Shown here: piece by piece, positions 10,391 to 18,155 of the stretch | How the letters are laid out: the number at the start of each line of letters is the position of its first letter | Numbering within the stretch: position 1 is the stretch's first letter | Assembly: GCA_029880855.1 (NCBI GenBank) | Contig: JAOUNS010000001.1 | Location: 434,001 to 498,000 of the forward strand | Source: Gammaproteobacteria bacterium | GTDB taxonomy: Bacteria > Pseudomonadota > Gammaproteobacteria > UBA6429 > Thiohalophilaceae | Direction: 5' to 3' | Length of the DNA stretch: 64,000 bases | Notes under the pieces: generated by a model | What the model was told of the DNA's origin: nothing | Databases searched by the model: none | Seen by the model: only the letters and a program-made list of their open reading frames with translations | Position numbers and translations under genes: made by a program

Positions 10391-11701
10391 ATGGAACGCC
10401 GCCTCCACAAACTGCTGCGCATCAGCCTGTTGCCTGCAGTGATTGTCCTGCCACTCTGTGTGATGTTATTGCCGCCGCGACAACCCGGCTCCGGATTTTG
10501 GTGGGATACAGCCATTGCCCTCGGGTTTAGCGCCACCGGCCTGTTGCTGGTAATGTTTGTCCTCAGCGCCCGCTCCCGTTTTATCAGCCGGCCGTTCGGT
10601 ATTGATCTGATCTACTATTTTCATCGCCAACTGTCCTTTGTGATCATCGCGCTGGTCCTGGCCCACCCGCTGATCCTCATCCTGCTGGAACCCCTGTTGA
10701 CGGCCTATCTGAAACCCGACGGGCCGTTTGCCATGCAAGCCGGATTGGCCGCATTGATTGGTTTGCTGCTACTGGTCGCGGCTGCGTTGTTGCATCGCTA
10801 TTTGCGCTATGAAATCTGGCGTCGCAGTCATGCGTTGCCGGCGGTGTTCTGTATGTTCGCCGTGTTGGTCCACATCCTCGGCGTGAATTATTACGTGGCG
10901 CCGCTCTGGAAAAAAAGCCTGATACTCGGAGTCTTTGCAGGCTGGGCCATACTGTTGATCGTGGTGCGGTTGATTCATCCGTGGCGACTGAGCAAACAAC
11001 CCTGGCAATTAATTGACATCACAGCGGAACGCGGCCGGGCCTGGACCCTGACCCTGGTCCCGCAACACACCGTCCCGTTTCAGTTTCAGGCCGGGCAGTT
11101 TGCCTGGTTGACCATCCGTGCTTCACCCTTCGCCATGTGTGAACACCCCTTTTCCATCGCCTCTGCGGCAACCGAAACAGGGCAACTGCGTTTCACCATT
11201 AAGGAGCTGGGTGACTGTACCCGCCAATTGAAAACCCTGCCCATGGGTGAAACCTTCTATGTGGACGGCCCCTACGGGGCCTTTTGTGCAGAGCACTTTC
11301 CCGCCGCCGACGCCTTTGTCTTTATTGTCGGCGGTATCGGCATTGTGCCGGTGATGAGTATGTTGCGCACCCTGCAGGCCAAACAGGACCGACGACCGGT
11401 GACGCTTTTCTATGGCGCACACTCACTCGACATGCTGACGTTTTACGAAGAACTGACGGCCATGGCGAGCGATATCAATCTGACATTACATTTTGTGTTA
11501 CAGGTGCCGCCAACCGGCCGGCAGGGCGAGAGCGGTTGCATCACACCGACATTGTTGGCGGACAACCTGCCGCCGGTATCGGCACAAACAGAATATTTTA
11601 TCTGCGGCCCGCCGCCGATGATGAAGCTGGTGGAGTCCGGTCTGCGACAACAGGGCATTCACTATGCACAAATCCACGCGGAGATATTCAACCTGCTATA
11701 A
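10391..11701 (+). CDS. Ferric-reductase-like membrane flavoprotein
   Basis: 436 residues. The N-terminal 200 residues have about six membrane helices with histidines placed as in ferric-reductase-like haem b domains (FHRQLS, LAHPL, RSHALP, LVHILG). The C-terminal 230 residues form a ferredoxin-NADP-reductase-like unit: FAD motif HPFSIAS, NAD(P) motif FIVGGIGIVPVMS, and the terminal YFICGPPPMM. It should move electrons from cytosolic NAD(P)H across the inner membrane. It is followed by a 30-residue membrane peptide and a tetrahaem cytochrome c, which suggests the electrons pass to the periplasm. Confidence 0.85.
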   Translation: MERRLHKLLRISLLPAVIVLPLCVMLLPPRQPGSGFWWDTAIALGFSATGLLLVMFVLSARSRFISRPFGIDLIYYFHRQLSFVIIALVLAHPLILILLEPLLTAYLKPDGPFAMQAGLAALIGLLLLVAAALLHRYLRYEIWRRSHALPAVFCMFAVLVHILGVNYYVAPLWKKSLILGVFAGWAILLIVVRLIHPWRLSKQPWQLIDITAERGRAWTLTLVPQHTVPFQFQAGQFAWLTIRASPFAMCEHPFSIASAATETGQLRFTIKELGDCTRQLKTLPMGETFYVDGPYGAFCAEHFPAADAFVFIVGGIGIVPVMSMLRTLQAKQDRRPVTLFYGAHSLDMLTFYEELTAMASDINLTLHFVLQVPPTGRQGESGCITPTLLADNLPPVSAQTEYFICGPPPMMKLVESGLRQQGIHYAQIHAEIFNLL

Positions 11702-11730
11702 CCATAACGGTAAAGAAAAAGGAGACCCCC

Positions 11731-11823
11731 ATGCGAATCTGGTTTGCACGACTGCTGGCGGTGAGCTGTCTGCTCACGGCACTGTTGGCTTCAGCCCTGT
11801 TTGGCGTACTGCAAAATGGCTAA
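11731..11823 (+). CDS. 30-residue single-pass membrane peptide
   Basis: Short ORF with a strong Shine-Dalgarno (AAAGGAGA) seven bases ahead of the ATG. It encodes a basic N-terminus (MRIWFAR) and one hydrophobic helix. Its stop overlaps the ATG of the cytochrome gene by eight bases, so the two are translationally coupled. Position and coupling favour a small subunit or assembly factor of the reductase/cytochrome complex. Alternatively it is only a coupling leader for the cytochrome. Confidence 0.6.
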   Translation: MRIWFARLLAVSCLLTALLASALFGVLQNG

Positions 11824-12124
11824 GCGGATCGGACTGTTGCTGACAGGACTGCTGGTCAGTGTATCCCTGCAGGGCGGGGAGATGGTTTTGCCCGCGCCGT
11901 CCGGTCCGGTGGTTTTTCCTCATACCACTCATGGCGAGGTGAAGTGCGCCGGCTGTCACCACCGCCTGACTGAGGCACAACGCCACACCTGTGCGCCCTG
12001 TCACCAGGGGCCGGCCCGCCGCACCACCCTGCACTCGCTTTGTACCGGATGCCATTTGCAGCGCAAACAACAGGCACTGCCGACCGGCCCGGTCAAACGT
12101 TGCCGACAGTGCCACCGGAGATAA
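11816..12124 (+). CDS. Small tetrahaem cytochrome c
   Basis: 102 residues from the ATG at 11816. It has a signal peptide, then four CxxCH haem-binding motifs (CAGCH, CAPCH, CTGCH, CRQCH) with additional histidines, as in class III/c7-type periplasmic cytochromes. It is likely the electron acceptor or conduit for the membrane reductase two genes upstream. The start overlaps the preceding 30-aa ORF. Its stop codon abuts the A-run of a hairpin that belongs to a minus-strand transcript. Confidence 0.85.
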   Translation: MAKRIGLLLTGLLVSVSLQGGEMVLPAPSGPVVFPHTTHGEVKCAGCHHRLTEAQRHTCAPCHQGPARRTTLHSLCTGCHLQRKQQALPTGPVKRCRQCHRR

Positions 12125-12262
12125 AAAAAAAGCCTCTCTAGGGGTAGAGAGGCTTTAAATATAGCTAGATAACTGTTGCCGTGAAGGCATAACTAGCTTT
12201 TGACGACGCTTCGAATGAACTTGTCGCGGTTAAAAGATCTCCGATCCACCTCAACAAGTCAT
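12122..12262 (-). ncRNA. Candidate sigma-54-dependent small RNA
   Basis: Minus-strand transcript of about 140 nt with no ORF. It begins about 12 bases after a good -24/-12 element (12272-12288). It can fold into a first hairpin (arms 12254-12259 and 12219-12224, with two GGA motifs in the enclosed segment), a second hairpin (12163-12168 with 12193-12198, plus an inner GCC/GGC stem), and a 10-bp terminator stem followed by nine T. The combination of promoter, two hairpins and terminator is the basis for the call. I cannot match it to a named sRNA family. Confidence 0.55.
12123..12154 (-). terminator. Rho-independent terminator of the minus-strand sRNA
   Basis: Ten-base perfect stem (12131-12140 with 12145-12154), GGGG/CCCC loop. 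The T run of nine follows only on the minus strand; the plus strand has just three T. It may give weak plus-strand termination for the cytochrome operon. Confidence 0.85.
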
Positions 12263-12271
12263 AATACCTAA

Positions 12272-12288
12272 AGCAACCATCATGCCAG
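12272..12288 (-). promoter_or_regulatory. Sigma-54 (-24/-12) promoter
   Basis: Read on the minus strand the element is CTGGCATGATGGTTGCT. GG and GC are ten bases apart as sigma-54 (RpoN) requires, with one departure from TGGCAC-N5-TTGCW. It points into the sRNA candidate and away from any ORF. No enhancer-binding site was identified. Confidence 0.6.
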
Positions 12289-12289
12289 T

Positions 12290-12842
12290 TTTTTATCCTG
12301 TTGATTTTAGTAGCGATTTACACATTTACTACATTATTTTTACGCTTTTTATGTAAAGCTTTCCGACATGTGTCCGGACCTGTTTGTCACAGTGTTTCCC
12401 TATAACAACATGCACCCGACCTGTCATGCGGCCACCCTGCCACCGCCCCTATCTGCCTGATATTACCCACCGGACCGTATTAATTAGGCACAAATATTAT
12501 TAAAGTCCCCACTTTTAACTGATTATTGGCGCATATAGTCAAATATCATTTACAACAGACTGCTCGAACCAGTAATAACAACAAAATGGGTATATTTGTC
12601 TGATTATCAGTCTATTTTTATAGAAATGTGGGAAATACAAACTTTTAATATCATCAGACATCTCTTTCAGCACCCGCCCCCGCGCCCGGTTTCCTCTCCT
12701 CACCCGACTGAGCTTTTGTTTTAATTTATTGATTTTTATAGATTAATATTTCTTGAGACGTTTATTTACATTTGAAATGTGAATTCCGGCGCATTTTGGT
12801 CGATCTAACGGGTATCTGAAGCTCCTGGACAGGAGGTGTTAC
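12290..12842. other. Non-coding region upstream of the 59-aa gene
   Basis: About 550 bases, AT-rich apart from a GC-rich patch near 12415-12475. No ORF of note. An 8-bp inverted repeat occurs at 12597-12604 and 12653-12660. It must carry the promoter of the gene at 12843 and any upstream activator sites for the sRNA promoter. Confidence 0.4.
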
Positions 12843-13022
12843 ATGGCGAAAGACGCGCGTATCTATCAATTGGAAGATCACGGCTGGTTCGTGGAGCTGG
12901 GCGGCCAAATTGCCGGTCCCCTGGATACCGCCACCGATGCACGTGATTATGTGAGCCTGCTGGAAAAGATCCAGGCGGCCCGTACCGAAGTCGCCTGCCT
13001 TGATGCAGAGTGCTTTATCTAA
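12843..13022 (+). CDS. Small cytoplasmic hypothetical protein (59 aa)
   Basis: Strong Shine-Dalgarno (AGGAGGTG) six bases before the ATG, and a rho-independent terminator just downstream. The pattern GWFVELGGQIAGPLDTATDA followed by an amphipathic helix resembles the small DUF6316-type proteins of gammaproteobacteria (W..F...G...GP..T...A). That assignment is tentative. No signal peptide or membrane segment. Monocistronic. Confidence 0.7.
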   Translation: MAKDARIYQLEDHGWFVELGGQIAGPLDTATDARDYVSLLEKIQAARTEVACLDAECFI

Positions 13023-13057
13023 CTGACTGTAAATATTTCCGACATCTGCACAGACCG

Positions 13058-13117
13058 GGCGGGAGCTCGAAGTAACTGTTAATAATCAAACAGTTATTTC
13101 GACTCTCGCCTTTTTTA
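13058..13117 (+). terminator. Rho-independent terminator
   Basis: Long, slightly interrupted hairpin (GGCGGGAG...CTCTCGCC outside, GTAACTGTT/AACAGTTAT inside) followed by six T. It terminates the 59-aa gene. Confidence 0.85.
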
Positions 13118-13255
13118 TTGCCCTTTACGCCGGCCAACCTGACGGCTTACGGATATAAGTCATTGTTTTTAGTGCGGCCATATTCCGGCACGGTTCATGC
13201 AACGTTAATCTGCAGTAACAGATGTAAAACGGATTTACAGCGTTGGAGGAGAACC

Positions 13256-13414
13256 ATGCTTTTTACCAATGTGATGAAGACACTGGTCCTGTTGGCCCTG
13301 TTTGTAGTGATACCGGTACTACTGTATCGCTTGCTGGAGGCCGGTGTGGCGCAAGGCTACCGATATTGCCGCACCCGACTCACTCGGGCTCGTTATAGGG
13401 GCAAGGTTCGTTAG
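13256..13414 (+). CDS. Small single-pass membrane protein (52 aa)
   Basis: Starts at the ATG preceded by GGAGGAG, rather than at the upstream in-frame codon at 13118. One hydrophobic helix (about residues 8-28) is followed by a very basic C-terminal tail. Function unknown. The 3' end overlaps tail-to-tail by 35 bases with the acyltransferase gene on the other strand. Confidence 0.55.
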   Translation: MLFTNVMKTLVLLALFVVIPVLLYRLLEAGVAQGYRYCRTRLTRARYRGKVR

Positions 13415-14342
13415 CAGGGCGGGTCTGAAAAATACGAAACGACCACATATACTGTTCCGGCGCGGTCCGGATCAGCGCTTCCAGCGTCTGATTCATGCGA
13501 GTGGCATCAGCCAACTCGTCAGCTGAGGGGAAATCCTCCAGCGGCGGAAAAAACTCCAGAATGTATTTACCACTCTCCCCATCCAGCCGGGTATAACAGG
13601 GCACCACGCGGGCATTACACAACCGCGCCAGGCGGCCCAATGATGTCAGGGTTGAGGTCTGCACACCGAAAAAGGGCAGGAATGCGGTCTGCTGGGTCTG
13701 CCCCAGATCCTCGTCCGGCAGATAATAGAAGATAATCCCCATTTTTACCGCCTTTACGATGTGGCGAATACCGGCATCCCGCTCGATTAACCTGCACATA
13801 AAACGGGTACGCCCTCGCGCCACCAACCACTCAAACAGGGGATTACGCGCCGCCTTGATCAGGCCGACGATCTCATGCCGGCGCGAGGTGATCAACGCCC
13901 CGAACTCCAGCGCCAGATTGTGGCAAGTCAGCAGGATCACCGGCTGTTCATCACCACGGGCCTGTTCGAGATGATGGGCATTGTGCATGACAATGCTGCG
14001 TTCCAGTCGTTTCGGACTGCCGAACCAGAGCAGGCCGAAGTCCAGCAGGATCCGCGCCGCCGAGCGGAAATAGTCCTCTGCCATGCCGGCGCGTTCCGCC
14101 TCGCTGAGCTGCGGAAAACACCAGGCCAGATTGATATCAACGATGCGTCGTCGTTTGCGATGGCGGGCGAAGATGCGCGTACCAATCCAGTCCGCCAGAC
14201 CGCGCCGAATCGACCAGGGCAACCACATCAAAATGATCAGCACACCAAGTAAAATCCACACCCCCCAATAACGCGGCATCAAAAAGCGCCATTCAAAACG
14301 GGGCAGATATTCAGCTTGTAAAAGGGGTGGTCGTTGCGGCAT
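13380..14342 (-). CDS. LpxL/LpxM-family lipid A acyltransferase
   Basis: 320 residues. It has an N-terminal membrane helix (about 25-45), then the lysophospholipid/lipid A acyltransferase fold: RRIVDINLAWCFPQLSE, catalytic HNLALEFG (H-x4-E) near residue 140, and the downstream YLPDEDLG and CNARVVPCYTRL blocks. The family transfers secondary acyl chains to Kdo2-lipid IVA at the inner membrane. Whether it adds laurate or myristate cannot be told. No clear Shine-Dalgarno at the first Met; an alternative Met sits at residue 22. Confidence 0.85.
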   Translation of the reverse strand: MPQRPPLLQAEYLPRFEWRFLMPRYWGVWILLGVLIILMWLPWSIRRGLADWIGTRIFARHRKRRRIVDINLAWCFPQLSEAERAGMAEDYFRSAARILLDFGLLWFGSPKRLERSIVMHNAHHLEQARGDEQPVILLTCHNLALEFGALITSRRHEIVGLIKAARNPLFEWLVARGRTRFMCRLIERDAGIRHIVKAVKMGIIFYYLPDEDLGQTQQTAFLPFFGVQTSTLTSLGRLARLCNARVVPCYTRLDGESGKYILEFFPPLEDFPSADELADATRMNQTLEALIRTAPEQYMWSFRIFQTRPANEPCPYNEPE

Positions 14343-14431
14343 GGCAGTTCAGATTGTCGTTAAGCGTAAGATTAAAATTGTATGCGATACCAGAGGCAAC
14401 TTTAGCAGCAATTTCTGACTAGAGGCAGTCT

Positions 14432-15034
14432 CTAACCCACTACGTCCAGTTGCCGTGCACGAAACCGCACCCCCAATTGTGCGGCAAGGTCGGCGCAGGC
14501 GGTGATATCCACCCCGTCCAGTCCGTTGACAGCAGTGGCGGTCACCTCGGGTATCCAGGCGGGTGCCTGACGTAAAAAATCCAGCATGGCGGCATAAGAG
14601 CCGGGCAATTGCGGGCAACAGTGTCGGGTGTATATCGCTTCGTTCTGTGCATTCATGGAAACCGAGACCGCATCGATCAACCCCTGCATCTCCGGCAGAA
14701 CATTGCGTTTGTGAAACAGATTGGCCAAACCGTCGGTATTCAGGCGTACGTGACCGCCATTGTCCTTTATATAGCGGGCGACGGCCAACAGCACCTTCAG
14801 GCGCAGGGTCGGTTCGCCAAAGCCACAAAAGACCACCTCATCATAACGGGTGGGATCGCCGACAGCGGCAATGATTTGCTCCAGTGACGGACGCTGATGC
14901 AGAGTGAGATCATGGCCTTTGACCGTATGTTCATCGTGGGTCTTGGGGCAAAAGGCGCAGACCAGCGTACAGCGATCCGTGATGTTTAAATAAAGTCGTG
15001 TATCAATGACGTAGCTGAGGGTATCGTCGGACAT
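14432..15034 (-). CDS. Radical SAM protein, TatD-associated type
   Basis: About 200 residues from the Met at 15034 (an in-frame GTG at 15070 would give 212). The N-terminus reads LYLNITDRCTLVCAFCPKT, with the C-x3-C-x2-C that binds the 4Fe-4S cluster, followed by VVFCGFGEPTLR. Short length and these blocks match the TatD-family-associated radical SAM group, whose reaction is not established. No tatD is adjacent here. It follows the fructosamine-kinase gene closely on the same strand. Confidence 0.8.
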   Translation of the reverse strand: MSDDTLSYVIDTRLYLNITDRCTLVCAFCPKTHDEHTVKGHDLTLHQRPSLEQIIAAVGDPTRYDEVVFCGFGEPTLRLKVLLAVARYIKDNGGHVRLNTDGLANLFHKRNVLPEMQGLIDAVSVSMNAQNEAIYTRHCCPQLPGSYAAMLDFLRQAPAWIPEVTATAVNGLDGVDITACADLAAQLGVRFRARQLDVVG

Positions 15035-15056
15035 ACGGTTGGCTATAGCGGATTGT

Positions 15057-15938
15057 TTAATGGATTTCACCCAACAGGCGATCGATCATGCTTTCCGCCT
15101 GGGAACCATAACCGCCGCCAAACATAGTAAAGTGGTTGAGGATATGATACAGGTTATACAAGGTCTTGCGCACCGGGTAACCACTGTCCAGCGGCCATGC
15201 TTCACTATAGGCGGCATAAAAATCACGGCCGAAACCACCAAATAATTCCGTCATGGCGAGATCCGCTTCGCGATCACCGAAATAGAAGGCCGGATCAAAA
15301 ATCACCGCCTCACCGTTGTGCAAAATGGCATAGTTGCCGGACCAGAGATCGCCATGCAGGGCCGAGGCAACCGGTTGGTAATCGGTAAAAAAGGCGCCCA
15401 TCCCGTCCAGCAGTTTGTCGCCCTTGTTCAGCAAGCGGCCGCCGGCACCGGCACGAGCCGCCAGTTCAAGCTGAAATCCCAGACGCTGTTGCCGCCAAAA
15501 CGTCAGCCAGTCGTGTTCGGGGGTGTTGGGTTGGTGAGTGGAACCGATGGTATTGTCCCGGCTCCAGCCAAAGTCCGCCCGGGTATGGCGGTGTAAACCG
15601 GACATCTGCCGCCCGAACTCCGCCATCACATTACCTCCACCACCGCCCAGCTCCAGATATTCCATCACCAAAAATGATTGTGCACCCGCTGCGCCATAAC
15701 AGATCGGCTCCGGCACTCTGATGGCATCAGCGGCCGCCATAGCCTGCAGGCCTTCCATCTCGGCGGCAAACATATCCAGCCGATTCGCACTGTTGAGCTT
15801 AACGAAGTAGTGTTGGCCGCCGCCTTCGATCCGCCAGGCGGCGTTGATACAGCCGCCGCCGATACTGCTCTCGCGTTCGACCTGAAAAGGTCTGCCCAGC
15901 GCGGCGCTGAGTTGTTGACTGATGCTGCTCCAATCCAT
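15057..15938 (-). CDS. Fructosamine kinase family protein
   Basis: 293 residues from the Met at 15938; upstream in-frame sequence lacks family similarity. Protein-kinase-like fold: N-terminal IGGGCINAAWRI loop, Lys in YFVKLN, catalytic ALHGDLWSGN and VIFDPAFYFGDREADLAM. The family phosphorylates Amadori (fructosamine/ribulosamine) adducts to help deglycate proteins. It is adjacent to the radical SAM gene in one minus-strand unit. Confidence 0.9.
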   Translation of the reverse strand: MDWSSISQQLSAALGRPFQVERESSIGGGCINAAWRIEGGGQHYFVKLNSANRLDMFAAEMEGLQAMAAADAIRVPEPICYGAAGAQSFLVMEYLELGGGGGNVMAEFGRQMSGLHRHTRADFGWSRDNTIGSTHQPNTPEHDWLTFWRQQRLGFQLELAARAGAGGRLLNKGDKLLDGMGAFFTDYQPVASALHGDLWSGNYAILHNGEAVIFDPAFYFGDREADLAMTELFGGFGRDFYAAYSEAWPLDSGYPVRKTLYNLYHILNHFTMFGGGYGSQAESMIDRLLGEIH

Positions 15939-16028
15939 GATTTCATCATACACAATCAACCGGCACTGGAAACAGCCCAAGACCGTCCCCATATCAAGGG
16001 TGACGTCCACCCCGTTAAGGAGAACAAG

Positions 16029-16310
16029 ATGGGATCCCGTATGTATGTGAATGGCCGAGAGGTCACCAATCCGGCCGCGCGTTGGCTGATTGTGGCTGTC
16101 GGCATCAGTTTTGCCCTTGCGGTCTCCTGGGCGTTTATCTTTATTATTCTGCCAATCATTGGACTGACCCTGACCTTTACACTGGGCCTCATCCTCGCTG
16201 TTTTTCTCGGTATGCTGGTATTCCTGCCCTTGCTGGCGGCGATCAGTGTCTGGCTGGGGCTGCTGAGTATTCCATTCCAGCTGGCGCGGGGCATGTTTCG
16301 TCGCAAATAG
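16029..16310 (+). CDS. Small membrane protein (93 aa)
   Basis: Starts at the ATG with TAAGGAGA upstream. After a short polar segment (MGSRMYVNGREV) there are two to three closely spaced hydrophobic helices covering nearly all the rest, ending in a basic FRRK tail. No known family. It is divergent from the fructosamine-kinase gene and convergent with the DUF1266 gene. Confidence 0.7.
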   Translation: MGSRMYVNGREVTNPAARWLIVAVGISFALAVSWAFIFIILPIIGLTLTFTLGLILAVFLGMLVFLPLLAAISVWLGLLSIPFQLARGMFRRK

Positions 16311-16316
16311 CGTTGC

Positions 16317-17471
16317 TTATTCTTTCGATTCCGCCAAAAACGACTGCAGACCCTGTGCGGCTTTTTGGTTGTCCGGATTGAGTGCCAGCGCCTTGTGATA
16401 CATCTCCAGCGTCAATTCCGGCTCATCCATGAAATCCTGTAAATACTCTGCATAACTTGCAAAGACTGTGTCGCTTTCAGGCGCCAGCTCCATGGCGCGC
16501 TGATATTTATAATAGGCATCATCCACATCTTCCAGCTCATATGCCAGCCAAATGGCATAATCGAGAAAGGCGCGATAATTTTCTGCATCATGTTCGATCC
16601 AGCCTTCAAACACTGCCTGTAACTCATCACGCCGTTCTTCGTCATTCCATAGGATGGCCGAGATATTGTCATAGGCATCGGTCATATCCGGTTTGATTTG
16701 CATGGCGCGATCATAAAAACCCAATGCGGTTTCAGCATCATCCATCTGATCACGCAAGAAATCCGCGTAGTGAACACAGGCATAGGGGTTATAGGGATCA
16801 TCCTGAAGCAGGATGTGGTAATAGTCATTCTTCTGCGCAATACTCAGCTCGCCGGCCGCATCCCATTCCAGAATATAGGGGTTGTAGAGTTGTCCCGCCG
16901 GTCCGCTGCCGTCCAGCGGTGTCTGCCATTCCAGCATCTGCCAGGGACTTTTAACGTGGTACATCATGAACTCGAAGGCGGCTTCGTAACGTTCTTCGAC
17001 CTCACCGCGCCAGAACAGGCGACCCAGACGATAGTGATAGCCATATTCTTCCCAGGAGTCATACATCTGCTGCAAGGTCTGACAAACCGGCCGCAATTGT
17101 TCCCACAACTGTGTCTCGGTGAGAAAGCCGGCGTAATGACCCCAACGCGCCACCATCACAAAGCGGCCCAGATCCCAGGCCTTTAATTCGCGGCCGTTGA
17201 TGTCGCCGGCAAACTCTTCGACAAATTCACGTTGAAATTTACCTTTCGGCTCATTGAAAGCATTGCGGTAAAACGCGCTGTGACCGCCTTCCAATAACCA
17301 CTCCAGCGTTTCGTGCAAAGTATTCTTGTCGGAAACATCCCAGGATGGCTTCAGGATATCGTCGATCACCGCTTGTTTCGACATCAAGCTGCCCAGCGAG
17401 CACAACACGTCGGTGTTGTATTTGAAAATCACATCGCCTGTCGTCAGCATCCAGGCCTTGTCTGACTCCAT
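16317..17471 (-). CDS. DUF1266 and TPR domain protein
   Basis: 384 residues from the Met at 17471, which has AAGGGG upstream. Residues about 20-170 match DUF1266 (LKAWDLGRFVMVARWGHYAG). Residues 205-380 contain TPR-like helical repeats with LALNPDNQKAAQGL and YQRAMELAPES units. Very acidic overall and cytoplasmic. DUF1266 has no settled function; the TPRs imply protein-protein contacts. Probably cotranscribed with the membrane-protein gene 41 bases upstream. Confidence 0.75.
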   Translation of the reverse strand: MESDKAWMLTTGDVIFKYNTDVLCSLGSLMSKQAVIDDILKPSWDVSDKNTLHETLEWLLEGGHSAFYRNAFNEPKGKFQREFVEEFAGDINGRELKAWDLGRFVMVARWGHYAGFLTETQLWEQLRPVCQTLQQMYDSWEEYGYHYRLGRLFWRGEVEERYEAAFEFMMYHVKSPWQMLEWQTPLDGSGPAGQLYNPYILEWDAAGELSIAQKNDYYHILLQDDPYNPYACVHYADFLRDQMDDAETALGFYDRAMQIKPDMTDAYDNISAILWNDEERRDELQAVFEGWIEHDAENYRAFLDYAIWLAYELEDVDDAYYKYQRAMELAPESDTVFASYAEYLQDFMDEPELTLEMYHKALALNPDNQKAAQGLQSFLAESKE

Positions 17472-17512
17472 AGCCAACCCCTTTCTGGTAATTAATGCAG
17501 TAAACGTCCCAT

Positions 17513-17893
17513 TCAGGCAGAACGCAATGCCATAAGATGGGGGATAAGCCCGGCCAGGGCCAGTACGGCGCCGACAGTGATGACTGCAAACAACACAACA
17601 TAATCCCGTAATTCCGCCGGGTCCCACACCAGCATGGCGGCAAACCCGCCCGTGCCCAATAACACTATCACCAGCGGCCAAAGCCAGACTCCGGCCTTGA
17701 TATAGGCCGGCAACACAGTGATGGTGACCACCCCGCTGATAAACCCGACCACCATCGCCGCCATCGCGTGTCCCATCCCGGCCCAGCCTTCATATCGAAA
17801 ACCGTTGACGGTAAAAATGGTCGTCATGATCAGGCAGGGCAACAACACCATGCCCAATCCCCCCAGTGTCATGTAGCCATAACGCAGCATCAT
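17513..17893 (-). CDS. Four-helix membrane protein of unknown function
   Basis: 126 residues, almost entirely hydrophobic, with about four membrane helices. Shine-Dalgarno AGGGAG seven bases before the ATG. No family recognised. First gene of a probable two-gene unit with the DUF1266/TPR gene. Confidence 0.7.
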   Translation of the reverse strand: MMLRYGYMTLGGLGMVLLPCLIMTTIFTVNGFRYEGWAGMGHAMAAMVVGFISGVVTITVLPAYIKAGVWLWPLVIVLLGTGGFAAMLVWDPAELRDYVVLFAVITVGAVLALAGLIPHLMALRSA

Positions 17894-18155
17894 CGTACTC
17901 CCTGTTTCTTTTCATTCACTTTACCAGTACCGGCTGTCACTGCACAGACTTGCTGTCACCTTTAGTCACACCTGTTAGATGCTGTTTCCGGTCTGTTAGA
18001 AATAGCAGGTTTCCGGACAAATCCCACACGAAATACTGGTGATTCACAGCATAAATTAACAGTTTTTAACAAACCATTTTAGTCAGGATTGCTATAGTTT
18101 GCCGATAATATACATATAGCAATATGTCATACCCGATTTGTGGGGGAACTGTTAC

